This document shows, piece after piece, positions 42,687-51,169 of a DNA stretch of 64,000 bases; the stretch's first letter is position 1; every line of letters starts with the position of its first letter. The notes below the pieces were generated by a model. That model was not told where the DNA came from, ran no database searches, and worked only from the letters and a program-made list of their open reading frames with translations. The DNA is from SbD1 sp963822045 (GTDB lineage: Bacteria > Desulfobacterota > Syntrophobacteria > Syntrophobacterales > Syntrophobacteraceae), in the NCBI GenBank assembly GCA_963822045.1, contig CAWGGE010000001.1, positions 124,001-188,000 on the forward strand. Direction: 5' to 3'. The position numbers were made by a program, and so were the translations under genes.

Positions 42687-43475
42687 TCACTTCTTCATGG
42701 ATTCGACTGCGGTCACATCACCAGATAAGTCCTTCTCCATATCGACTTTGTAGAAATCCTGGTCTTCGGGCAGAACCATGTAGAAATTGCTGGTCGTGTC
42801 CACCTTCACGACTGCGTGGCTGACGGAAATATCCAACACGTGCCCTCCGGCCTTCCTGTCCCTTGTCAGGAAATGCAGGTGGTAGCCGGGAACGTTGATT
42901 CCTTTCATGAAGGCAGGGCATCGAAGTCCGACAACTACTCCCTCCACGTTTTCAAATTTGAATGTCGGTTGGCTCTTGACGATCTCGGTGAGCGGTTTGT
43001 ATGGCTTTGCCTGCCTGGGCACGCTCCGGGTTATGACTTTCTTGAACGTTCCTTCTATTCTCAGCACATAAATGAGATTCGGGGTGGGGAGAATGGCGTC
43101 GATTTGCCTGGTCAATTCCTCTATACCGATGCTGCCCGGCAAGGTTTTCTCCAGGTCAGCGCTGAAGAAAGTGACTGCCGCAAAAGGTGTCGTTTCGGCA
43201 GGACCGGCAATCTGAATAGTTCCGTCGGCCTTAACCCGGTAAGCCGTTTCGTCCACCATGACCATTTCTCCGTCAAGCGCGTCGAAAGTCCCGAGGCCGG
43301 TGTCCCCGTACAGTTTCAATTGCCGTATGGACATTTTGCCGTCATACACTCCGCCCATCAGGGCGTCGATCGTGGAAACCTGTGTTAGAGTCTTTCCCTG
43401 TTGGGCATATGAGGCATGGGTCCCGGTGCATACGAGAAAAGCGGCCAGGAAAAGGATGCCCATTTTTTTGGTCAT
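42687..43475 (-). CDS. budA: alpha-acetolactate decarboxylase, exported form
   Basis: A ~262-residue acetolactate decarboxylase, which turns acetolactate into acetoin. Family motifs: STIDALMGGVYDGKMSIRQLKLYGDTGLGTFDALDGEMVM, VVGLRCPAFMKGINVPGYHLHFL, and the metal-binding histidines in HLHF plus GGHVLD. I take the start at the ATG at 43475 behind AGGTGG, giving a clear signal peptide (MTKKMGILFLAAFLVCTGTHASYAQ). Most BudA are cytosolic; this one would act outside the inner membrane. The upstream in-frame start at 43574 has no ribosome site. It is not near acetolactate synthase here. Confidence 0.92.
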   Translation of the reverse strand: MTKKMGILFLAAFLVCTGTHASYAQQGKTLTQVSTIDALMGGVYDGKMSIRQLKLYGDTGLGTFDALDGEMVMVDETAYRVKADGTIQIAGPAETTPFAAVTFFSADLEKTLPGSIGIEELTRQIDAILPTPNLIYVLRIEGTFKKVITRSVPRQAKPYKPLTEIVKSQPTFKFENVEGVVVGLRCPAFMKGINVPGYHLHFLTRDRKAGGHVLDISVSHAVVKVDTTSNFYMVLPEDQDFYKVDMEKDLSGDVTAVESMKK

Positions 43476-43669
43476 GATCCACCTGATGCGAGCGGCTGGA
43501 AGATTAACAAAGTGGAAGAGGGCATCACCACTATTTACGCAATTACGGGAATAATATCGAATTGATATGCTCAATAAGTGTCTCCTTTTTTTTATTTAGG
43601 GTTGCACCCATTCGCGCTACCGAACGAACTAAGTACGATAGGATACAGGAAAGATTCTGACACGATCTC

Positions 43670-46393
43670 TTAGCCGTGGTCCAACACCTGTCTGACTCTT
43701 CCCGCAAAATCATCGCGGAGGAAAGGCTTCTGAATGAAACCAATCCCTTCGTCAAGAATGCCGCGATGGGCGATCACGTCAGCGGTATATCCCGACATAT
43801 ACAGGCACTTGAGGCTCGGGCGAATGACTGTAAGCTTTTCCGCCATTTCCAGGCCGTTCATCTCCGGCATCACAACGTCCGTGATAAGCAGGTCGAGGTT
43901 TCCCGGACGCTCCTCGGCAAAACGTATGGCGTCTGCCGGAGACTGCGCCGCAACCACCGTGTAGCCCAGATCTTCGAGGATAATCTTGTTTAGGGTCAAG
44001 ATCGCTTCATCGTCCTCGACCAGCAGGATGGTTTCGGTGCCTGTCGGGGGCTTTACGTTCACATACTCATAAGGGACCTGTGCGGCTTCGTGCTCGAACC
44101 GAGGCAGGTAGATTTTCAACGTGGTTCCTATTCCGGGTTCGCTGGTGGCATAAACGAAGCCATCGTTTTGTTTAACGATGCCGTAGACTGTGGACAATCC
44201 CAGCCCGGTTCCCTTGCCCACTTCCTTGGTGGTAAAAAAAGGTTCAAAGATATGCTCGCGAACTTCCTTACTCATACCCGTTCCGGTATCGCTTGTGATC
44301 AGGAGGACGTATTTGCCGGGAATGAATTCGGGGGTCTCGGCCCTAACCGAATCATCGATTACAACGTTCTCGGTCCTCATAGTGATGGTGCCTACTCCGG
44401 GAATGGCATCACGGGCATTGACCACAAGATTGGCCAGGATCTGGTCCACCTGGGAGGGATCAATTTTGACTTTCCAGAGATCGAATCCCGGCTGCCACGA
44501 CAGATCGATATCCTCGCCGATGAGGCGCCTCAGCATCTTGAGCATGCCCGAGATCGTGTCGTTCAAATTAAGTATCTTCGGGATGGCGGTCTGTTTGCGA
44601 GCAAATGCCAGCAGTTGCCGAACAAGGTCCGCCGAACGCAGACCTGCTTTGAGGATTTCCTGGAGGCTATGCTTGAGTTGGTCAACGGGAATGTTCGTCT
44701 CTAACGCCATTTCCGCACGGCCGATGATTACCCCCAGTATATTATTGAAATCATGCGCGACGCCGCCGGCCAACCTTCCAATCGATTCCATCTTCTGAGC
44801 CTGAAAAAGCTGTTCCTCCAGTTTCTTTCTTTCTTCTTCTTCCCGCTTATGGTCAGTAATATCTTGTATGACTCCGAATACCCTTTTCTCCTCTGGAGAA
44901 TACTCTGCTATAGAATGAATAGAGACGATCTTCCCGTCGATCGGTCTCTTAATCTCAAATTCCACGTCATACGGTTTGTCCTCCTTGATAAGATCATTAA
45001 GGGCCTTATCGAGTAAGTTGCGATACTTCGGAAGAGAAAATTGCTGCAATTTGGAAAAGCTCTTCTCACTGGGGCCCAGACCATAAATGGGTTTCTCACT
45101 CTGTTCAGGTTCAACTCCGTAAATGATCTTTGCACCTTCAGAGGAATTTACTTTATCATCTTCTAAAGTAAACTCCCAATTACCTAAGCGAGCCACTAGT
45201 TCTGCTCTTCTAAGACGAATTTCGCTAATCCTTAGAGCTTCCTCAGCCCGCTTTCGCTCAGTGATATCACGAATTGTGAAGATAATTCTAAATGGGGCGC
45301 CATCAGGAGAATAACTAACAGCAGCGTTGACCTCTCCAATAAAATGAGTCCCGTCATTTTTGATTAATGTGTGTTCAGCACCTGTGAGTGTACCTTCTAC
45401 CAGTAGATTCTTGATATACGTAGATGCAATCTCCCGCTCTTCTTGGACAATCCAAGAGAATACACTACGCCCAATTATCTCTTCTTCAGACAATTGTCCA
45501 AACATTTGCCCGGACTTTTGTGAAATGTAGATGAGTGAACCATGCATGTCTGCCACAAAGATTGGATCAGGGGATAGGTTGATAACGGTGCGATACAACT
45601 CTTCGCTTTCCCGCCAAGTTTGCTCATCTCGTTTCCGTTGAGTGATGTCACGATTAACAATGATGATTCTTGTTGGAAGCCCGTCAGGAGAATAAATGAC
45701 TGCGGCAGTAGTCTCTCCGGTGAATCGAGTTCCATCCTTCCTTACTAATATGTATTCTTTAGCTTCAATTTTCCCATCTTTCAGAAGATGCCGTATATTC
45801 TCAGTTGCCCTTTCATGATCTTCTGGTGCAATCCAAGATAATATACTGCGCCCAATGATCTCATTATCTTCAGACGAATCTCCAAACATTTCTCTGGCTT
45901 TAGGTGAAGTGTAGATGAGTGAGCCATTAATGTCTGCAACCGAAATGGCATCCGGAGAAACGTTGACAAGTGTGCGATACAACTCTTCGCTTTCCCACTG
46001 CGCATTTTCCGCCTGCCTGTGTTCCATGATGCCGCGAGCATGACCGCTGGCGCCAGGAACCTGTCTCTCTTTCTCTCGCAGTCTGGGCTGTTCCAAAGGC
46101 GATGGTTCTCCATGCCGGCTCCCTGAAGCACCTGCGGTGATTTCAGGCTGAAGTCGGAGTACATCTCCTTCCTTGACCCCGGCATCCGCAAAACACTGGT
46201 CATCGTGTAGTTGTTTGCCGCTGGCTTTATGGTGAAACTTGTAAGCCAATGGCTGTCTGTCCGGGCCTATCCTTGGGAGGTCAAGCTTGGCAACCAATAC
46301 CGCGAGAATCCGATTGATAGGAGCGTCATCGGGAAGCTTCAATAGCCGCTTATTTCCATTGGCTGCCCTGACCTTTACCGCAATCATTGCCAT
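43670..46393 (-). CDS. hybrid histidine kinase with N-terminal ubiquitin-like (YukD-like) domain
   Basis: A 907-residue cytosolic hybrid kinase. Residues 1-~86 read as an EsaB/YukD ubiquitin-like fold (VKVRAANGNKRLLKLPDDAPI, D-D-Q-C-F-A-D-A-G-V-K-E-G-D-V-L-R-L). Three PAS domains follow (~135-255, ~265-385, ~395-515), the first two highly similar. The HisKA domain has GGVAHDFNNILG (His ~547), the ATPase has N-A-R-D-A-I, S-D-T-G-T-G-M and G-K-G-T-G-L-G-L-S, and the receiver has LLITDVVMPEMNG (Asp ~839). No membrane helix is seen, so it senses inside the cell. Start at 46393 has AAAGGA; the in-frame TTG at 46411 is upstream of it. The NarL-type regulator at 47677 is a possible partner. Confidence 0.92.
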   Translation of the reverse strand: MAMIAVKVRAANGNKRLLKLPDDAPINRILAVLVAKLDLPRIGPDRQPLAYKFHHKASGKQLHDDQCFADAGVKEGDVLRLQPEITAGASGSRHGEPSPLEQPRLREKERQVPGASGHARGIMEHRQAENAQWESEELYRTLVNVSPDAISVADINGSLIYTSPKAREMFGDSSEDNEIIGRSILSWIAPEDHERATENIRHLLKDGKIEAKEYILVRKDGTRFTGETTAAVIYSPDGLPTRIIIVNRDITQRKRDEQTWRESEELYRTVINLSPDPIFVADMHGSLIYISQKSGQMFGQLSEEEIIGRSVFSWIVQEEREIASTYIKNLLVEGTLTGAEHTLIKNDGTHFIGEVNAAVSYSPDGAPFRIIFTIRDITERKRAEEALRISEIRLRRAELVARLGNWEFTLEDDKVNSSEGAKIIYGVEPEQSEKPIYGLGPSEKSFSKLQQFSLPKYRNLLDKALNDLIKEDKPYDVEFEIKRPIDGKIVSIHSIAEYSPEEKRVFGVIQDITDHKREEEERKKLEEQLFQAQKMESIGRLAGGVAHDFNNILGVIIGRAEMALETNIPVDQLKHSLQEILKAGLRSADLVRQLLAFARKQTAIPKILNLNDTISGMLKMLRRLIGEDIDLSWQPGFDLWKVKIDPSQVDQILANLVVNARDAIPGVGTITMRTENVVIDDSVRAETPEFIPGKYVLLITSDTGTGMSKEVREHIFEPFFTTKEVGKGTGLGLSTVYGIVKQNDGFVYATSEPGIGTTLKIYLPRFEHEAAQVPYEYVNVKPPTGTETILLVEDDEAILTLNKIILEDLGYTVVAAQSPADAIRFAEERPGNLDLLITDVVMPEMNGLEMAEKLTVIRPSLKCLYMSGYTADVIAHRGILDEGIGFIQKPFLRDDFAGRVRQVLDHG

Positions 46394-46620
46394 CGGCAAT
46401 TCCTTTCTCAATCAAATGGCGGCAAAGCACATAGAGAAGCGCCGTACATGGACTTCTTTTCATTTCATCGGGTGATTGGAAGAAAAGCTTTATTATTTTT
46501 TCAGAAGGCGTTGGCTGTCGATGTTACGTAAAGCATTGCGGGGAGCGAGTTGTAAAAAGATTGGCAACTATTCAGCAAAAAAGTTAAAAAATTTTTTGAC
46601 ATGGTTTTGGGCACAAAGGT

Positions 46621-46644
46621 GAGGGGCACCATGTGGCGCCCCTC
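46621..46644 (-). terminator. terminator of the Cys/His-motif gene at 46678
   Basis: On the minus strand GAGGGGCGCC pairs with GGTGCCCCTC, a near-perfect hairpin ~33 bp after the stop codon. The U-tract is short (CACCTTTG). Confidence 0.6.
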
Positions 46645-46677
46645 AATGTATGATAAAGGCAGCTATCGCCTACTGAA

Positions 46678-47397
46678 TCAGCCAGCTATAATCACGGTCG
46701 TGGGAGTTCTGAGCCAAGCCTCGTGAGTGATTGCAAGCATTGACGGTTGATCTATAATGCCGACACTGCTCCATGTGAACAGGGCATACCCCGGCTTTGC
46801 TCCATCCACGCCGGCAGGGATCGTGGCTTTCAGTTGTTGCGCCAGCCAGTTTATTGTTCCATATCCACAGAGGGAGACACAATGATCCTCGCTGTTGTCC
46901 TGTTTATATCCTGTTGCAACCCAACCACTGTTGCCAAAACCATGATTGCCACAGGTTGTTTCAAGCTGGCCTGCCGCAACCCCAATTTTGACCGGACCAT
47001 GATATATGGCACTATTCAGGATGGCCGGATTCGTCCAATTAACTGAAGAATGGTTGCCATCATCCCACTTATAACCATCCTGTTCAAACCCGGCTTTTTG
47101 CATTGATTGCAAGACACCAACGACTGAGGCACCATTCAAAATGCCGTTGGCCGTGGCCCAAGCAATCACTACCGAATCATTGATAAAAACTTCCGGATTG
47201 CAGGACTTGGCGAACGCATCTTCTGCCGTGCAGCAATCGCCATGGGTATCATTGCCCCACATGCTAATTTTGCCGTATGGCCAGATATAGGAAGCCGGAG
47301 GATTTGGAATCGGAACATGAGGCATGGCAGCCGCAAGTTCAGACCTCGGGGATGGAATAGCACCACGTTTCACTGCTGTAATGTTGGTGGTGGGCAT
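46678..47397 (-). CDS. putative papain-fold (Cys/His) protein, no signal peptide
   Basis: A 239-residue protein. SMWGNDTHGDCCTAEDAFAKSC gives a Cys at the N-terminus of a helix, the layout of a papain-like nucleophile. A SEDHCVSLCGYG segment supplies a His near a beta strand, and YALFTWSSVGIID could hold the third residue. The middle has VVGVLQSMQKAGF, also like C1/C39 peptidases. Similar sequences occur in diverse bacteria as far as I recall, without assigned function. Peptidase activity is inference. No signal peptide is present. It stands alone with its own terminator. Confidence 0.6.
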   Translation of the reverse strand: MPTTNITAVKRGAIPSPRSELAAAMPHVPIPNPPASYIWPYGKISMWGNDTHGDCCTAEDAFAKSCNPEVFINDSVVIAWATANGILNGASVVGVLQSMQKAGFEQDGYKWDDGNHSSVNWTNPAILNSAIYHGPVKIGVAAGQLETTCGNHGFGNSGWVATGYKQDNSEDHCVSLCGYGTINWLAQQLKATIPAGVDGAKPGYALFTWSSVGIIDQPSMLAITHEAWLRTPTTVIIAG

Positions 47398-47676
47398 AGA
47401 TTCTCCTTTCTTTTTGTTTATTGTTTACCCAAACACATTTAATTCTTTGGTTTAAAAAAGACTTTCCAATTTATGCTTTTGATAAAACCTTGCCGTTTTA
47501 GGATTTTAAGGAACGAAAAAGACAAACTGTGTGCAACTGCTAGGCGATAATTTAAATGAGCTGAGCCAGTATTTCAATATGCGGATGGGTATAAAAAAAT
47601 ATATCAGAAGGTGTAAGACTTTGTAACTTTAGATATACGTTATCCTAAGCGAGAGTTTGGGAGCTATTCGTCGAAA

Positions 47677-48315
47677 TTATGCCAGCCCGGTATCCTGTGC
47701 ATAGCGGAGCAGGTCCAGTCGACTTCGTAAGCTTAGCTTCTTATAGATGTTATGAATGTGAAGCTTCGCAGTCCCCTCGGCTATGAACAGTTTCTCTCCA
47801 ATTTCCTTATTCCGAAGCCCCTTAGCAACCATCTTCACAATTTCTATCTCACGCTGAGTGAGGCATTGTTGAATTGCCCGCAGGTCCTTTTCGCGGCGCA
47901 ACAAAGTCTCCATCGCCCGGTGCAACGAGTGTGTCTCCATCCATCGTAGGCCGCGATGGACCTTTCGCAGGCACTGGACCAGGAACTTAGGAGCCATCTC
48001 CTTCAGTACAATCCCTTTGACTCCGTATCGGAGGCTATCGATCGCCATCTTTTCATTGACCTCGGCGGTGAACAACACCACACTCACGGGAAGGCTTTGG
48101 TGGTGAATCTCCTTCAAAACAGCCAAACCATCTTTCCCGGGAAGGTGAATGTCGAGGATAAGAATATCGGGAAGGTATTCATGAACTGCTTTTAATGCAT
48201 CTTCGCCGTTCGTGCATGATGCCAAAATCTTGAAGCCCTCTTCCTGCGTGAGAAGACTTTCCAGCCCTCTTAGCATTATAGGATGAACGTCGGCCAAAAC
48301 CAGGCGGATAGACAT
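47677..48315 (-). CDS. NarL/FixJ-type response regulator
   Basis: A 212-residue response regulator. The receiver domain has IRLVLADVHPIMLRGL (acidic pocket in part altered: A-D-V-H), DILILDIHLPGKDGL with the phosphoacceptor Asp, VVLFTAEV (Thr) and V-L-K-E (Lys). The C-terminal LuxR-type HTH is LTQREIEIVKMVAKGLRNKEIGEKLFIAEGTAKLHIHNIYKKL. It would bind DNA as a dimer when phosphorylated. The start is set at the ATG at 48315 behind GAAGGAAA; an upstream in-frame start at 48369 lacks a site. No cognate membrane kinase lies adjacent; the cytosolic hybrid kinase at 43670 is nearest. Confidence 0.92.
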   Translation of the reverse strand: MSIRLVLADVHPIMLRGLESLLTQEEGFKILASCTNGEDALKAVHEYLPDILILDIHLPGKDGLAVLKEIHHQSLPVSVVLFTAEVNEKMAIDSLRYGVKGIVLKEMAPKFLVQCLRKVHRGLRWMETHSLHRAMETLLRREKDLRAIQQCLTQREIEIVKMVAKGLRNKEIGEKLFIAEGTAKLHIHNIYKKLSLRSRLDLLRYAQDTGLA

Positions 48316-49119
48316 GGTCGGGTTTCCTTCAATAAAAAGATCTACCACCGATCCGGAATAGCGAACCAAGTTGAGCGCTGTGCATCTGAACGGAATTTGG
48401 GGCGACGGATTCTACCCGGAAAACTTCCGGACCAGCTCCAAAGCCTGCAAATCTATGCGATTTTCCAAATGAAAGTGCTCGTGATGACCTTAACGGTTAC
48501 GCCGTAAAGTCGGCGCCACCTGAACGTGAGACCTGTGAGTGCACGATGCGTCTCTTATATCAGGAAAAGGTTTCACAAAGGTTACATCCCAACGGGATTT
48601 CATGAAGGTTGGATGCTTGCCCGGACTGCATTTGCGGAAAAGAACGATGTTCGCGGGATTTTTTGGGGGATTGAGATCGAGGAATTACGTTTGGTAAACG
48701 GTCACCTCAAGAAGCGCAGAGGGGAGTGCCGAGGTGGGCGGATATACGGTAAGGCAGGGTTTTTTTGAATCTGCCCAGCTCAACTCGATTCAAAAGCCCG
48801 CATACAGTGACGATTATGGCGACAGTGAGAGTTATAACGACAGGGCAACTATGGATGTTGGTAGTACATATTTGTTTAGTGATAGCATGCGAATCGCAAA
48901 AGGTGCGGATCTATATGCAGGTATTCTACCTGAGTACAACATGACAAATCAACTCGATGCAAGAGACACAAAGGTCCGAGCCGGTTTGCCATCATATTCG
49001 ACAGGCCTAGTTTGGGAGCACTGCACCCTTCGGTTGGCCTTCGCCTCGTTCCTCAAAATGTTGCTTGAAGCAAGGGTATGCTTCTCTGCACATCCTTCAC
49101 GGATGTGACCATATTGAAG
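48316..49119. other. 804-bp intergenic, no gene recognised
   Basis: Short plus-strand frames (48526-48768, 48734-49108) have no family motif or ribosome site. No tRNA, clear hairpin or long repeat was found. It separates the two-component genes from the macro-domain cassette, possibly the border of an acquired segment. Confidence 0.4.
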
Positions 49120-50166
49120 TTAGCCCCCGAGTTGTGTCAGTTGAATTCTTACTTCTCTTACTCGGGCTTCTGTCTCAGCGATATCTTTGTGCATGTCTTC
49201 GATTGCGCTTTCTATTCGTGGCGGAACTAATTGACCGCCGAACTTAGCCTTCTCGATTTGGAAGCGATTGAGATGCGATACTTGTATATTCAACTGCGTA
49301 AAGAGACCGCTCAATTTGGTTCGAAGAACTTCGGCTTCAAGTTGCTTGTCCGTCCATACAGCGGCGTCTTGAGCCTCTGACGATACAATAACGGCCTGCT
49401 TGCTAATTTCTGTCATCCGACTACGGTCTTGTATTTCTTCGATCCCTTTAAGGCTGTCAGACCTCTCTGCCATTATCTCTTGTGCGTGGTCGAGATCGCT
49501 TTGTAGGTCTGTCACACGCTTGGAAAGTGAGGGGGAATCGAGCTGGCTTACGATTCTTGCCAGTTCTCCCAACAAAGTATGTAGACGCTTGGATTGGGTC
49601 GAAACCGAAGCAAGGGCCACAGCACGTTCGTAGAAGAGATTCAAATCGCTGTCTCTTATACCTTCCCTTGCAAAGAGGGTTACCGTTGCGAGTTCGACTC
49701 GCGTCTCGCCCATCAAATAATCGGCTATAGTGCGTATCATTACCTCTGCTGCCATCTGAAAAGGAAACTTGGCCACGCCCGTGCCAAGTGCCGGGAAGGC
49801 GATTACTTTTACACCAAGGGTGTCGGCCAACTGCATACATCTTAGGGTGGCAGCCTGAATAGCCGCCTCAGACGCGTTTATCAGGTTGGTGTAGTCTATG
49901 GTGACAGCGTGAAAGATGTACTTGGCGGCGAGGTTCCCCGCAGAAGTTACGGCTACCTCACCGATTTTCAAGGGGGTATGCTTGCGTGCTTCATTGGCTA
50001 TTACGTCGCCGCCTGCGCGCAGAAGGGCTTCGGATACACCTCCGCCCATTGAGAGGTAGTTGTCATCCGAACTCACAAGGGCATCGGCTGTCAACCGAGT
50101 GATGTCCCCGTATGTTACTCGAAAAGTGGCATTGTTTATCTTGTAATCCGATGTTCGTCCGTTCAT
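49120..50166 (-). CDS. macro-domain protein with coiled-coil tail and C-terminal helical module
   Basis: A 348-residue protein. Residues ~1-185 form a macro domain (binds ADP-ribose or its derivatives): TYGDITRLTADALVSSDDN, L-S-M-G-G-G-V-S-E-A-L-L, GEVAVTSAGNLAAKYIFHAVTID, AFPALGTGVAKFPF. The usual N-A-A-N of hydrolysing macro domains reads S-S-D-D here, so binding rather than hydrolysis may dominate. Residues ~190-285 are helical/coiled coil. Residues ~295-345 (HLNRFQIEKAKFGGQLVPPRI, then DIAETEA) closely resemble the C-terminus of the partner protein. It overlaps the upstream partner gene by 4 bp. Confidence 0.85.
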   Translation of the reverse strand: MNGRTSDYKINNATFRVTYGDITRLTADALVSSDDNYLSMGGGVSEALLRAGGDVIANEARKHTPLKIGEVAVTSAGNLAAKYIFHAVTIDYTNLINASEAAIQAATLRCMQLADTLGVKVIAFPALGTGVAKFPFQMAAEVMIRTIADYLMGETRVELATVTLFAREGIRDSDLNLFYERAVALASVSTQSKRLHTLLGELARIVSQLDSPSLSKRVTDLQSDLDHAQEIMAERSDSLKGIEEIQDRSRMTEISKQAVIVSSEAQDAAVWTDKQLEAEVLRTKLSGLFTQLNIQVSHLNRFQIEKAKFGGQLVPPRIESAIEDMHKDIAETEARVREVRIQLTQLGG

Positions 50167-50624
50167 GATTGCTCAACCTCCGGCGCGGTGACTTTCTTTC
50201 CATAGACTTTGCTTAGAATCGCCTGCAATTCTTTAGTTGTCTCTGCAATCTCATTTTCGGTCTCGGCTAAGTTGCTAACAATTACTGGTGGAACTAGGGC
50301 GCTTCCCCACTTTGCGAACTGTTCTTTAGCAAGGCGATAATTCCTTGTATGGATTTCCAGCAAAGACAGTAGATGCTTGATATTTGCCTCGGAGTCTAAC
50401 CAGATATTTTCCACTACCGGTTGACGCAGCGCGTCCTCTTTCGACCGAATCGTACTTGGTGGCTGTATTGTACTTGGAAATGACGGGGAATCTCTGGGTT
50501 GTTCTTCCATAACTTCTTGTTCGGCTTTTCGGCTCTTTCGGCGTTCTTCCAGAATTTTGCTGCCCTCGCCAAAAAGGAAATCAACTGCCTTAAGTAGGAT
50601 GGGTATAGCAACGGTTTCTAACAT
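50163..50624 (-). CDS. small helical partner of the macro-domain protein
   Basis: A 153-residue protein. The N-terminus (VAIPILLKAVDFLFGEGSKILEERRK) is an amphipathic or membrane-touching helix followed by a basic stretch. A low-complexity linker (SPSFPSTIQPPSTIRSK) follows. Residues ~85-135 (LLEIHTRNYRLAKEQFAKWGSALVPPVI, then EIAETTKEL) match the tail of the macro-domain protein. A helical module of this pattern also occurs at the ends of proteins in bacterial NTPase-type conflict systems as I remember them. The gene comes first, and its stop overlaps the macro-domain gene start by 4 bp, so the two are translated together. Function unknown; an adaptor that brings macro domains to a membrane is one idea. 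Confidence 0.75.
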   Translation of the reverse strand: MLETVAIPILLKAVDFLFGEGSKILEERRKSRKAEQEVMEEQPRDSPSFPSTIQPPSTIRSKEDALRQPVVENIWLDSEANIKHLLSLLEIHTRNYRLAKEQFAKWGSALVPPVIVSNLAETENEIAETTKELQAILSKVYGKKVTAPEVEQS

Positions 50625-51169
50625 GGCACACTCCTGATTGAAAAAGGTATCTGTATGAGGCTGCCATAGCTATGAACTCGTAGACATGATGTTTATTAGA
50701 AAGCGGGCATAACGATAATTGAACTAAGCCTTCGGAAGTACTCCCCGTCCCTCCTAGCCTTTAACGTTGAATCCTTCCGGATCGCACAAAAAAGACATGA
50801 GTATGATATAAGCCCTCATGATTAGACTCCCTTCAATTTTTCGTTTTTCTGAAAGGGATGCATACCATAATTATCTCGTTTTATCGAGGACATTTGATCG
50901 GAGATTCCCATAAAAAGCCGACACGTCGTACGAACCTCCAGGTTCGGACCCACGTGCCTGCGTGAATAGTGAGGGCAAAGGGGTGCATTAACTGGGATTG
51001 CCAACTCGATGCCAAACCCTTATTTTGCTGGGTCTAAACAGCCTATGACGTCAGCGCGTTGTGCGAACCAGCGGGGGCGACCCTCACCCTTGCTCCGCGC
51101 GCCCCTGCCCATCGGAACAGAGAGCAGTGATGAGGGAGCAGGAAAAGCGTTTTTTCCAGTTCTATGTAT
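50625..51169. other. 545-bp intergenic upstream of the macro cassette
   Basis: No gene is supported. It holds the promoter region of the two-gene cassette, and its right edge is the 3' flank of the group II intron. The start ATG at 50624 has a GAGTGTGCC upstream rather than a strong site. Confidence 0.4.
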
